DNA from: Ectopseudomonas chengduensis | Lineage (GTDB): Bacteria; Pseudomonadota; Gammaproteobacteria; Pseudomonadales; Pseudomonadaceae | NCBI RefSeq assembly: GCF_015712065.1 | Contig: NZ_JACFYZ010000002.1 | Span: 1-64,000, forward strand | Direction of reading: 5' to 3' | Length of the DNA: 64,000 bases | Shown: one piece after another, positions 16,559-25,190 of the stretch | Layout: each line of letters opens with the position of its first letter | How positions within the stretch are numbered: the first letter of the stretch is position 1 | Notes under the pieces: generated by a model | The model's database searches: none | What the model was told of the DNA's origin: nothing | The model's input: the letters and a program-made list of their open reading frames with translations, nothing else | Translations under genes and position numbers: made by a program

Positions 16559-18312
16559 TGCTGAGCTCCCGGCATGGCGCCGTAACTCATGCTCAGGCTC
16601 GGCGCGACACGCCGTACCGGCGCGCTCTGCGCTGCCGGGCGGGCGGCCTGCTGCAACTCCTGCAGCACCTGGGTGGCCGGACCGAAGGCCTGCATTTGCC
16701 CGCCACGCAGCAGCAACAGTTGATCGGCGCCCTTGAGCAGCGCCGGGCGATGGCTGACCAGCACCAGGGTACGGCCTTGTTCGCGCAGGCGGTTGAGTGC
16801 GGCCAGTAGCGCCTGCTCGCCGGCCTCGTCGAGGTTGGCATCGGGCTCGTCGAGCACGATCAACGCCGGCAGGCCGTAGACCGCGCGAGCCAGGCCGATG
16901 CGTTGCTTCTGACCACCGGAGAGCCCGGCGCCGCCCTCGCCCAGGCGCGTGTCGTAGCCCTGCGGCAGGCGCAGGATCAGTTCGTGCACACCGGCCATCT
17001 GCGCGGCGGCGATGACCTTGTCTGCCTCGACCTCGGCGAAGCGGGCGATATTCTCGGCGATGCTGCCGGCGAACAGTTGCACGTCCTGTGGCAGGTAGCC
17101 GAGGTGCGGGCCGAGCGCGTCCTTGTCCCACTGCTGCAGGTCGGCACCGTCCAGACGCACCTTGCCCGCCAGCGGGGTCTGCGCCGCCACCAGCAGGCGC
17201 GCCAGGCTGGACTTGCCGCAACCGGACGGCCCCAGCACCACCAGGCGCTGGCCCGCTTCCAGGGCGAAGCTGACGCCGGCCAGCACCGGCGTGCGCGAGC
17301 CCGGCGCGCAGGCCGACAGTTGCTCCACGCGCAATGCACCGCGTGGCGCTGGCAGGCTCATGCCGCTGGCTCGCGGCGGTTGCGCCCGCAGCAGGTCGCA
17401 CAGGCGCTGGTAGCCCTGCTGCGCGCCGCTCCACTGCTTCCAGGCATTGATCAGTTGATCAAGCGGGGCGAGCACGCGCCCGGCGAGGATGGAGCCGGCG
17501 ATCATCATGCCGGGAGTGATCTGCCCGTCCACGGCCAGCAGCGCGCCGAGGCCGAGCATCAGCGACTGCAGCGCCAGGCGCACGCCCTTGGCCGCCGCGC
17601 TGAACGCCGCGCCCTGCTCGCTGGCGCGGTTCTGCAGCTGCAGGAAGCGGCCGTGCTCGCCCTGCCAGCGCTGACGCAGGCGCGCCAGCATGCCCATGGC
17701 CTCGGTCGCCTCGACGTTGCGCAGATGCGATCCAGCCGCCTGGGTCGCCTGGATGGCCAATTGCCCGGCCTCGGCCAGCGGCGCGCGGGTCAACCACTGG
17801 TTGGCCCAGGTCAGCGCCAGCAGCAACGCCGCGCCGCCCAGCGCCAGCCAGCCGAGCCAGGGGTGGAAGAGAAACAGCACAGCCAGGTAGAGGGGGAACC
17901 AGGGCGCATCGAACAAGGCGAACAGGGCATTGCCGGTGGCGAACTGGCGCAGGCTGGTCAGGTCGTTCAGCGGCTGGGCGCTGCTGCCACGACCAAGGCG
18001 CAGGCTGGCATCGAAGGTGGCGTCGTAGATGCGTGCACCAAGCTGCTGGTCGATCTGCGCGCCAAGGCGAATCACCACCAGGCTGCGCACCCACTCCAGC
18101 AGCCCCATGAAGGCGTACAGGCCGAGCACCATCAAGGTCAGCATGGCCAGGGTCATGTGATTGCCCGAAGCCAGCACACGGTCGTAGACCTGCAGCATGT
18201 ACAGCGCCGGGGCCAGCATCAGCAGGTTGATCACCGCGCTGAAGGCGCCGACGCTGACGAAGCCGCGCCGGCAAGCCGCCAGTGCAGCGAGGATTTCGTT
18301 GGAAGGTTGCAT
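16555..18312 (-). CDS. hasD: HasD, type I secretion ABC exporter for hemophore
   Basis: Inner-membrane ATP-driven exporter that recognises the C-terminal signal of HasA. The 585-aa product of the PrtD/HasD family has six helices in about 20-310 and no N-terminal peptidase domain. Its ATPase (about 335-560) has [29 protein letters not shown] and a VSHRP switch. Start chosen at ATG 18312 (MQPSNEILAALAACRRGF); earlier in-frame codons add a non-conserved stretch. A strong hairpin separates it from hasA. Confidence 0.94.
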   Translation of the reverse strand: MQPSNEILAALAACRRGFVSVGAFSAVINLLMLAPALYMLQVYDRVLASGNHMTLAMLTLMVLGLYAFMGLLEWVRSLVVIRLGAQIDQQLGARIYDATFDASLRLGRGSSAQPLNDLTSLRQFATGNALFALFDAPWFPLYLAVLFLFHPWLGWLALGGAALLLALTWANQWLTRAPLAEAGQLAIQATQAAGSHLRNVEATEAMGMLARLRQRWQGEHGRFLQLQNRASEQGAAFSAAAKGVRLALQSLMLGLGALLAVDGQITPGMMIAGSILAGRVLAPLDQLINAWKQWSGAQQGYQRLCDLLRAQPPRASGMSLPAPRGALRVEQLSACAPGSRTPVLAGVSFALEAGQRLVVLGPSGCGKSSLARLLVAAQTPLAGKVRLDGADLQQWDKDALGPHLGYLPQDVQLFAGSIAENIARFAEVEADKVIAAAQMAGVHELILRLPQGYDTRLGEGGAGLSGGQKQRIGLARAVYGLPALIVLDEPDANLDEAGEQALLAALNRLREQGRTLVLVSHRPALLKGADQLLLLRGGQMQAFGPATQVLQELQQAARPAAQSAPVRRVAPSLSMSYGAMPGAQQ

Positions 18313-18430
18313 GCTGTCGCGCCCCAGAAGCACCGCCTGCCGTGATTGACGCGGCGGGCAGCGCTTGTCGAGAATTCGTGCGACCACCGTGGCGCGAGTT
18401 GTTCAGGCCAGCACCACGGCGGTCGTTGCC

Positions 18431-18460
18431 GGCGGCCGGGAGAGCAATCTCCCCGCCGCC
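18431..18460. repeat. Stem-loop between hasA and hasD
   Basis: GGCGGC-GGGAGA and TCTCCC-GCCGCC arms around GCAA. T-run is on the plus-strand side, so for the leftward has transcript it acts as a 3' stem-loop of hasA rather than a classic terminator. It could protect hasA mRNA or reduce read-through into hasDEF. Confidence 0.75.
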
Positions 18461-18478
18461 TTTTTCATCGCCCGAGGA

Positions 18479-19096
18479 TCAGGCAGCCAGGGCCAGGTCG
18501 TCGACCAGCTCCGGCACACCGATCAGCTCGGCTGAACCAGTGCTCAACGGGCCAGCAGTCAGGGCAGCGGCCACCACGTCGAAGGTGTCGTCGGTGGAGA
18601 CGCCGTAGGCGGCGAACAGATCGTCCAGCACCGATTCCAGCGGCGCGGTGTTGCCCTGCATCAGGCCGTAGATGGTTTCGTGCACTTCATTGCCGACACG
18701 GCCAGCGCCGAAGGCAGCGGACAGATCCAGACCGCTGAAGGTGACCACGTAGTTGCTCAGGGTGAAGTCGCTGCCCGAGCCACCGCCGAGCACCTCGCCC
18801 AGGGAGACGTTGTCCAGCTCCCCATAGAGGTAGTGGTTCTGGTTGCTGCTGGCCGGCAACAGCGGATTGAACACATAGTTCAGGCCATTGCTGGTATCGC
18901 TGTCGGCGATGAAGGCGTAGTCCGAGCCATTGGCACCGCTGGTGGCGTACTGGTCGCCGCTGAACGTGCCGTTGCTGAAACCACCGGTATTGCTCTGACC
19001 GTGGCCGGCGGTGGCGAAACCGGTCGTCCAGAAGGCCAGGTAGTCATCGATGGTGGAGCTGCCAAAAATCGGGTCATAGGTAACGGAAACGCTCAT
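18479..19096 (-). CDS. hasA: HasA hemophore
   Basis: Secreted heme-binding protein that takes heme from hemoglobin and hands it to HasR. 205 aa with no N-terminal signal. The C-terminus ends DLALAA, the type I secretion signal shared with HasAp. The heme ligands His32 (TAGHGQ) and Tyr74 (LNYVF) can be aligned with His32/Tyr75 of HasAp, and His88 with the histidine that supports the tyrosine. Compared with HasAp the His32 loop is about 6 residues shorter and the Tyr-to-His segment about 6 longer. An AGGA ribosome site precedes ATG 19096. Confidence 0.96.
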   Translation of the reverse strand: MSVSVTYDPIFGSSTIDDYLAFWTTGFATAGHGQSNTGGFSNGTFSGDQYATSGANGSDYAFIADSDTSNGLNYVFNPLLPASSNQNHYLYGELDNVSLGEVLGGGSGSDFTLSNYVVTFSGLDLSAAFGAGRVGNEVHETIYGLMQGNTAPLESVLDDLFAAYGVSTDDTFDVVAAALTAGPLSTGSAELIGVPELVDDLALAA

Positions 19097-19149
19097 GACA
19101 AATCCTCGTATTACAGGGAGTGTTGGACGCTGCAGCAGGCCGCAGCGCC

Positions 19150-19195
19150 TTTGCCCAAAGCGGGCAAAGCCTTGCCCCGGCCCCTTGGCCGGGGC
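19150..19195. repeat. Two tandem stem-loops between hasR and hasA
   Basis: GCCCCGGCC / GGCCGGGGC (19174-19182 with 19187-19195, 4-nt loop) begins 3 bp after the hasR stop. TTTGCCC / GGGCAAA (19150-19156 with 19162-19168) follows. Neither has a leftward T-run, so a role in mRNA processing or partial termination is more likely than full termination. Confidence 0.8.
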
Positions 19196-19198
19196 TGT

Positions 19199-21973
19199 TC
19201 AGAAGCGATACTCGAGCATCCCGGTAAGGGTGCGGCCGCGGGCCAGGGACAGGTTGTTGGCGTCGCCCATGGCGACGAAGTAGGCCTGGTCAGTGACGTT
19301 CTCCATCGATAGCGCCAGGTTCAGGCTGCTGGTCATCCAGTAGCTGGCGTAGAGGTCGTAGACCTCGTACTGCGGCCAGAGCGCCTGGTCGATCTGGGTG
19401 AACCCCCAGGTATCGAGGTTCTCGCCATTACCTTCGCTGTAACGCAGGCGCGCACCGACATCCAGGCGCCGGTCGAGAAAGCGCATGCCCAAGGTCAGCG
19501 AGCCGCGATCGGCTGGCATATAGGCCGCGCTGCCCATGATCTGGCCACAGGTGACCAGATCGTTCAGCTCGTCATTGGCCTGAGCTTCGTATACCGGTAA
19601 TTGCACGGGAATCTGGATCGGCCCAACCTGGATGAAACCGGGCACGGTACCCACCTGCACGCGCTCCTGGGCACCGCCCATGTAGAACTCTTTCGAGCAG
19701 AAGTCGTTGCTGCCGATCATGTGGGTGTAGCTAAGACGGGCGTAGTAGTCGCCCGCATCGTAGTCGAGGTTGTATTCCACGCCGCGGAAGCGGGTTTGCT
19801 CCTGGTTGTTCTGATAGGCCGAACGGCCAAGGCCGATACCACCGACCGTACCTCCCGGCACGCTGACGTTGATATCCATGAAGGAAAAATTGTCGATGCG
19901 CGTATCGAAATAGGCCACCTTGATGCCCAAACGATCACCGTCGCGCAGCAGGGACTCCTTGAAGACGTTGAAACCCGCCTCCCAGTTGTGCGAACGCTCC
20001 GCCTCGAGGAAAGGATTGGGATAGACCTGTTCCGAGCCACCGCCACCATGGGGCCGGCCAGACATGAACGCCTCGGTCACCGCCGGCGGGCGCCAACCCT
20101 TGCCCCAGCGCGTGTAGAGCTGCAGCCAGTCCACCCCCGGGTTGATCGCTACACCCAGCGTGGGCGAGAAGCGGCCCTCCTCTCGATCGACATCGAACAC
20201 CAGGGACCGCGCACTCCTGACGTTGCCACCACTGGTGAACTGACCGTCGGGATACATCCATACCGTAAGGCCGGTATCACCCTCAAGGCGATAGCGGTCG
20301 TAGCGCAGACCGGCATCGAGGATCAGCCAATCGTTGTAGTCGTAAACCACCTGGCCGAACAGGCTGGCCATGGTGCGTTCACCCTCTGGCGTAGCCCCTT
20401 TGATATAGGGATAGGCCGTTTCGTTGGTCGAAGGCGTGCGGGTGGTTGAAGGCTTGAAGCTGTCGCGAAACAGTTCGCTGCCATAGGTCACGGCGAACTG
20501 GTGTACGTCGCCCAGATAGAGGCGCGAGGTGTTCTGCAGTTGCAAGCCCCAGGTGTCGGTACGGTACTTGTCCGTGTAGTCGGGATACCAGTTACCGCTG
20601 CCGGGGGTGGCCGTGCTGCCGGCACTCCAGCGATCCTGGCGGGTGCTGACGTAGTAGAGCTTGGCCTTGAAGTCGATCCGATCATCATCTGGGTTGAAGC
20701 TGTAATCCAACGCCGTATTGCGGGCAATCACATCACTGCTACCGCTGCGTTGGTATTGATAGCGTTGCCCGTCGGCGGAAAGCCAGGTCCAGGCATCCTT
20801 GCTGTCGGTATCGAGCTCGATGTAGCTCAGTTGTAGCCGCTGATCCTCCGGCAGATTGAGCCCTAGTTTGAACAACTGCGAGCGGGTCACACTCCCGGTA
20901 TCGCCCACCTCGGACTCCAGCCAATTCTCCCAGGCAGCGGGGTACAGGTTGCGCAGGCGGATCTGCGTGCCGAGGTTGTCCTTGTCATTGGTGCCAGCAC
21001 GGTAATCACCGAAGTGACGCTCGCTGACGCCCAGCAAGACATCGCCGACCTCGTTGCCAAAAGCGAACAGGGCGCTGCCGTTGAAATAGGTCCCGTTGCC
21101 CAGCTCGCCGATGCCGTGCCCGGCACGGATGCGCCCACCGAACTCCTTGCCTTCACCAAGGAACTCGCGCGCCTCGACCGTGTTGAACGAGGCGATGCCG
21201 CCCAGCACCCCGGCGCCGCCCATACCGGCGCTGGTGCCCTTGTCGATCTCCACGCTGGAGATGAACTCGGGGTCGACGAACATCACGCCGTTGCGCTGCT
21301 GGTGACCGTTTACACTGAAGTTCTGGCGCATGCCGTCGATGTTCATGTTGACCCGGCCATAGTCCTGCACCCCGCGAATGTTCACCGATAGGCCGGGGTC
21401 GCGTTGGTTGACGGCGGTGTAGACGCCGGAGGTTTCCTCCAGCATGTCGGCGGCATGCCGTGGCGGACGCCGGTCGATCTGCTCCCGATCGATCACCGCC
21501 ACCGAGCGCGGTTGCAGGTAGGTCTCCTGGCGTTCGCTGAGCCGTTGACCCTGCACGGTGGTGGACTGCAGTTGCAGCGTCTGCTCGTCGGCGCGGGCAC
21601 GACGGGTCAGGGTGACTTGCCGTGCGTCGTCGAAGCGGTAGTCCACCGGCGCCGTGCCGAGCAAACGGCGGAGGCCCTCATCGAGGGAGTAGCGGCCTTT
21701 CAGTGCGGTGCTGGCAAATCCCTGCAGCCGTGCGCTGTCGAAGAACACCTGCACACCGGCCTGCTCGGCGAAGGCCAGAGCAGCGCGATCCAGGGGCTGG
21801 GCAGCGATATCGAACGCCACCACCTGACGCTGGGCGAGCGCCGTTTCGCCTGTCGGCTCAGCAGCAACGACGCTGCTGAGGGCCATGGCCACGCCCAGCG
21901 CGACACCGCCAAGCAGCGGCGCAGGGCCGTAGCGACGAAGAGTGGGTGGTACTACGGGGCGACGATGACTCAC
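19199..21973 (-). CDS. hasR: HasR, outer-membrane hemophore/heme receptor with signalling domain
   Basis: TonB-dependent receptor for HasA-heme and free heme, 924 aa. Signal peptide, then STN domain (about 48-122), plug (about 150-270) and barrel ending LEYRF. The heme histidines known from Serratia HasR have equivalents here. His224 lies in the plug (VNGHQQRNG). His642 lies in the loop between the WRPP and NPFL motifs (GRPHGGGG). The STN domain fits control by the upstream hasI-hasS pair. The in-frame start is GTG 21973. A spaced inverted repeat lies 19 bp upstream. Confidence 0.95.
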   Translation of the reverse strand: MSHRRPVVPPTLRRYGPAPLLGGVALGVAMALSSVVAAEPTGETALAQRQVVAFDIAAQPLDRAALAFAEQAGVQVFFDSARLQGFASTALKGRYSLDEGLRRLLGTAPVDYRFDDARQVTLTRRARADEQTLQLQSTTVQGQRLSERQETYLQPRSVAVIDREQIDRRPPRHAADMLEETSGVYTAVNQRDPGLSVNIRGVQDYGRVNMNIDGMRQNFSVNGHQQRNGVMFVDPEFISSVEIDKGTSAGMGGAGVLGGIASFNTVEAREFLGEGKEFGGRIRAGHGIGELGNGTYFNGSALFAFGNEVGDVLLGVSERHFGDYRAGTNDKDNLGTQIRLRNLYPAAWENWLESEVGDTGSVTRSQLFKLGLNLPEDQRLQLSYIELDTDSKDAWTWLSADGQRYQYQRSGSSDVIARNTALDYSFNPDDDRIDFKAKLYYVSTRQDRWSAGSTATPGSGNWYPDYTDKYRTDTWGLQLQNTSRLYLGDVHQFAVTYGSELFRDSFKPSTTRTPSTNETAYPYIKGATPEGERTMASLFGQVVYDYNDWLILDAGLRYDRYRLEGDTGLTVWMYPDGQFTSGGNVRSARSLVFDVDREEGRFSPTLGVAINPGVDWLQLYTRWGKGWRPPAVTEAFMSGRPHGGGGSEQVYPNPFLEAERSHNWEAGFNVFKESLLRDGDRLGIKVAYFDTRIDNFSFMDINVSVPGGTVGGIGLGRSAYQNNQEQTRFRGVEYNLDYDAGDYYARLSYTHMIGSNDFCSKEFYMGGAQERVQVGTVPGFIQVGPIQIPVQLPVYEAQANDELNDLVTCGQIMGSAAYMPADRGSLTLGMRFLDRRLDVGARLRYSEGNGENLDTWGFTQIDQALWPQYEVYDLYASYWMTSSLNLALSMENVTDQAYFVAMGDANNLSLARGRTLTGMLEYRF

Positions 21974-21991
21974 GACTGGCTCCAGGCTGTT

Positions 21992-22017
21992 TTGTTGGTA
22001 ATGAAAATCACCAACAA
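21992..22017. promoter_or_regulatory. Spaced inverted repeat upstream of hasR
   Basis: TTGTTGGT (21992-21999) and ACCAACAA (22010-22017) are perfect inverted arms around 10 bp, between hasS and hasR. It could be an operator or an mRNA hairpin in the hasR leader. Confidence 0.6.
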
Positions 22018-22085
22018 CAAAGACGCCTGACCAACAGAAAGTCAGTAAATCGATGGGAAACTTTTTTCGCAGCTCGCGAAAAGGC

Positions 22086-23060
22086 TCAATAGATCAGGCT
22101 GACGCCCATCAATTCGCGGCGCTGCAACTGCATCTCGCGGGTCAGCGTGGCCAGGGCATCGTCCAGCCCGTCGAGGCGAAACACGCCACTGACTTCGCGC
22201 TGCGCAATCGCGTCGCTACCAACCAGGATGTAGCCCGGTCGATAGCGGTTGAGCTGCTCGATCACCTGGCCCAGCGGTTGGCGGTCGAATACCAGCAGCC
22301 CACGCTGCCAACTGGTGGCGCGCTGCAGATCGAGCGCCACGTCATGCAAACCAGCCGCGTCATAGCGCAGGCTGTCGCCTTCCTGCAGACGGCGCTGCTG
22401 GTCCGCCGCCTTTACCTGCACGGCATGTTCGAGCACCCCGACCAAGGCCCCTGCGCCCGCTTCACGCTGAACCACGAAGCGCGTGCCCAACGCCTGGGTA
22501 CTGCCGCCGGATGCCTCGACGACGAAAGGCCGGTCAGCCTGCGGCGCAACATGGAAGATCGCCGCACCGGCAAGCAGTTCGATCCGCCGCTGACCCGCCG
22601 AGTAGTCCAGGCGGATGGCACTGGCGCTATCGAGTGTCACTTCACTGCCATCGGCCAGGGTCAGGCTGCGCACTTCACCACTGACCGTACGATGGTCGGC
22701 CAGCAACGGCAGCAGCAGGCGTTCACTCTGGTTCAGGCCAAGCCCGCCGAGCAGCAGCGCCAGGCAGGCTGCCGCTCCCCAGCGGCGCAAACGGGCATGC
22801 CGACGAGGATGGTGGACCAGGCCAGAAGTAACGGGCAGCGCTCGACGGCGCGACGGTTTATCCGCCGGCAAGCGGCCCAGCGCCGCCCAGGTACGCTGGG
22901 CGAACGCCAACGCCTCGGCATGCCTGGCATCCACTTGCAGCCACCGCTGCAACGCCTGCTGCTGGCCCTCATCGAGGGCATCATTGGCGAGCAATACCGC
23001 CCACTCGGCGGCCGCCTCGCGGATGCTCCGCTGCTGCGGTTCTTGGCTAATCAGGCTCAC
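22086..23060 (-). CDS. hasS: HasS, FecR-family anti-sigma factor
   Basis: Inner-membrane regulator of HasI, relaying heme-hemophore occupancy of HasR. The 324-aa product has an N-terminal DUF4880 domain (about 12-60, EAAAEWAVLLAND), one transmembrane helix (about 93-108, GAAACLALLLGGLGL) and a periplasmic FecR domain (about 120-215). A C-terminal STN-interacting part (RGLLVFDRQPLGQVIEQLNRY in about 250-320) ends the protein. GTG 23060 is the start that gives a full DUF4880 domain. It lies between hasI and hasR on the same strand. Confidence 0.93.
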   Translation of the reverse strand: MSLISQEPQQRSIREAAAEWAVLLANDALDEGQQQALQRWLQVDARHAEALAFAQRTWAALGRLPADKPSRRRALPVTSGLVHHPRRHARLRRWGAAACLALLLGGLGLNQSERLLLPLLADHRTVSGEVRSLTLADGSEVTLDSASAIRLDYSAGQRRIELLAGAAIFHVAPQADRPFVVEASGGSTQALGTRFVVQREAGAGALVGVLEHAVQVKAADQQRRLQEGDSLRYDAAGLHDVALDLQRATSWQRGLLVFDRQPLGQVIEQLNRYRPGYILVGSDAIAQREVSGVFRLDGLDDALATLTREMQLQRRELMGVSLIY

Positions 23061-23153
23061 TCTTGGTTTCTCGTTATAGGTCGTTGCAGGCCAGGCGGCT
23101 CACGCCCGTCTTAAATAATGACGCGCGGCGACGAATTTTACCGTAATGCCCTC

Positions 23154-23690
23154 TCATACCTGCTCGCCCGCCTCGACCAGGCGCTCCATCACATGCGCCA
23201 GGGCACGAGCCAGGTGCTTCTGCACCGAACTGTCGGAGATACCCAGTTCGCTCGCCACCTGGGCGTGGGTCAGGCCTTCGATACGGTTGAGGCGGAAGAT
23301 TGCCTGAGTGCGTGGCGGCAGTTCACCGATGGCGTGCTGCAGGCGCTCGACGCTCTGGCGAGCAGCGGTGATTTCATCCAGCGAACTGCCACCGGCCTCG
23401 ACCTCGAACAGCACATCCTCACCGACAAGGTCGGTCTTGCGCCGAATCTGCTGGCGCTGGTGGTCGATCAGCAGATTGCTGGCCGTGCGAAAGAGGTAGG
23501 CTGGCGAGTTGTCGATGCGCTCGCCCCCACGCTGTTCGGCGAGGCGCAGGAAGCTTTCCTGGGTGAGATCGGCGGCCAGTTGCGGGTCGCGGCTCTTGCG
23601 CAGCAGAAAGCTGTGCAAGGCCTTGGCGTGCTTCTGGAACAGGCCTTTGAGATCCAAGTCCGACAAGCGTGCATCCCTGGTCTTGGGCAA
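23154..23690 (-). CDS. hasI: HasI, ECF sigma factor
   Basis: Directs RNA polymerase to the has promoters when HasR signals heme. The 178-aa product has region 2 (about 18-85, LAADLTQESFLRLAEQ and AYLFRTASNLLIDHQR) and an intact region 4 (about 122-170, LPPRTQAIFRLNRIEGLTHA, SDSSVQKHLARAL). Unlike the hxuI-like gene, it continues about 20 residues past the recognition helix. TTG 23690 is the only start that gives full region 2; an ATG upstream is out of frame. A good Fur-type site lies just upstream. Confidence 0.92.
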   Translation of the reverse strand: MPKTRDARLSDLDLKGLFQKHAKALHSFLLRKSRDPQLAADLTQESFLRLAEQRGGERIDNSPAYLFRTASNLLIDHQRQQIRRKTDLVGEDVLFEVEAGGSSLDEITAARQSVERLQHAIGELPPRTQAIFRLNRIEGLTHAQVASELGISDSSVQKHLARALAHVMERLVEAGEQV

Positions 23691-23713
23691 GAAGAAGCAG
23701 GCATCTTATTTTT

Positions 23714-23732
23714 ATTGAGAACCATTTTCAAT
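23714..23732. promoter_or_regulatory. Fur box upstream of hasI
   Basis: ATTGAGAACCATTTTCAAT, an imperfect 19-bp palindrome of Fur type, 24 bp before the hasI start. It overlaps the stop codon and last bases of the neighbouring LysR gene. Confidence 0.8.
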
Positions 23733-24588
23733 TTCTCGACTCAATACAGCTCAACAAGCAATCCAGCGCCGGCTGTCGCTGTGCACGGCGCACCAGGGCG
23801 ACCAGCTCACGATGGAAGGTCAGATCGCCCAGCTCGATCACCCGCAGGCGCGTCGGTCTTTGCAGCCACAGGCCCGCACGCGGTACCAGGGCGACGCCCA
23901 TGCCGTTTTCCACCAGACGCACGATGGCTTCCAGTTCATCCAGCTCCAGCGCCTCGCGCACGTCCAGGCGTTGCTCACGCAGAAAGCGGGTCACCTGGCG
24001 CCCGCCGAACGAAGCGCGGTCGTAGCGCACGAAAGGCTGCTCGGCGAGCAGGCGCAATGGGTCGTCTCCATCCACATGCAGCGGTGCGATAAGCACGAAG
24101 GGCTCGCGCGCCAGCGGTACTTCCAGCAACTCCTTGGGCAAGGCAAACGGCGGTTTGATCAACAGCGCCAGATCCAGCTCACCCGCATCCAGCTGACTGA
24201 ACAGCTGCAAGGACACGCCCGGCACCAGCTTCAGTTCGACCAGCGGCGCCAGTTGCCGAAAACGCGGCAGCGCCTCGGCCAGCAGACCGGTCTGCAAGGT
24301 GGCGATGGCGCCGACGCGCAGTTCGCCCTGCCACTGATCGGCGGCCGGCGGCAACGCCATCTGCGCGTACAGCGCGAGCATCTGTTCGGCCAGCGGCAGG
24401 GCGTGGCGGCCGGTGGCATTGAGCACGGCAGCGCGACCACTACGGTCGAACAGGCGTACACCGAGGTGCTGCTCCAACACGCGCATCTGCGCGCTGACCG
24501 CCGATTGGGTCAGCCCCACCTGCTGGCCAGCGGCGGCGAAGGTGCCCAGGCGAGCGACGGTGATGAAGGTTTTCAGTTCACGCAGCAT
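23728..24588 (-). CDS. LysR-family transcriptional regulator
   Basis: 286 aa with an N-terminal winged helix (about 1-60, FAAAGQQVGLTQSAVSAQMR) and a type-2 periplasmic-binding-like effector domain (about 88-286). It diverges from a VOC-family gene (gap 143 bp, 24589-24731), so control of that gene is likely. Effector unknown. Its 3' end runs into the hasI Fur box, and both genes point the same way, so read-through into hasI is possible. Confidence 0.9.
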   Translation of the reverse strand: MLRELKTFITVARLGTFAAAGQQVGLTQSAVSAQMRVLEQHLGVRLFDRSGRAAVLNATGRHALPLAEQMLALYAQMALPPAADQWQGELRVGAIATLQTGLLAEALPRFRQLAPLVELKLVPGVSLQLFSQLDAGELDLALLIKPPFALPKELLEVPLAREPFVLIAPLHVDGDDPLRLLAEQPFVRYDRASFGGRQVTRFLREQRLDVREALELDELEAIVRLVENGMGVALVPRAGLWLQRPTRLRVIELGDLTFHRELVALVRRAQRQPALDCLLSCIESRN

Positions 24589-24731
24589 GGGCGTCTCGAA
24601 TGATCAAAATTATTTGAGCTTGCGCACAAGAATATTCGCTTTCCGACAATTTCGCTGTTGGTAGGCTGGAGCAATGAACATCGATGGCGGGTTGTACCCG
24701 TCCTACCCACAACAATCAGAGGTATTGCGTG

Positions 24732-25157
24732 ATGACCCTTGCTCCCTTTCACCTGGCGATTCCCGTGTATGACCTGGCTGCCGCGCGGCATTTCTATGGT
24801 GAGGTGTTCGGCTGCGCCGAGGGTCGTAGCAGTGAGCACTGGGTAGACTTCGATTTCTTCGGCCACCAGTTGGTGATCCATGAGGCGCCGAAGATGGCCT
24901 ACCAGGAATCCGCAGTGAGCAACCCGGTGGACGGCCATGACGTGCCGGTGCCGCATTTCGGCGTGGTGCTCGGCTGGGCCGACTGGGAAGCGCTGGCCGA
25001 GCGCCTGCGCAGCCGCGAGACGACGTTCGTCATCGAGCCCTACGTACGCTTCAAGGGCCAGGTCGGCGAGCAGGCCACCATGTTCCTCCTCGATCCTTGC
25101 GGCAACGCCTTGGAGTTCAAGGCGTTCAAGGACATCGGCCAGCTGTTCGCCAAGTAA
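24732..25157 (+). CDS. VOC-superfamily (glyoxalase/dioxygenase-like) protein
   Basis: 141 aa with two beta-alpha-beta-beta-beta modules. [22 protein letters not shown] is at the start (residues about 6-27), and the metal-ligand pattern His...His...Glu is seen in FHLAI, PHFGVVL and [10 protein letters not shown]. It probably binds a divalent metal and acts on or binds a small molecule; the substrate is unknown. ATG 24732 gives the standard N-terminus. Divergent from the LysR gene, which probably regulates it. Confidence 0.87.
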   Translation: MTLAPFHLAIPVYDLAAARHFYGEVFGCAEGRSSEHWVDFDFFGHQLVIHEAPKMAYQESAVSNPVDGHDVPVPHFGVVLGWADWEALAERLRSRETTFVIEPYVRFKGQVGEQATMFLLDPCGNALEFKAFKDIGQLFAK

Positions 25158-25190
25158 GCGCACGCTGCCCGGGTAGCGAGCAAGCGCCGC

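Noticed and set aside
16903..18345. 480-codon plus-strand open frame over hasD
   Set aside because: Antisense of a complete ABC exporter with all ATPase motifs.
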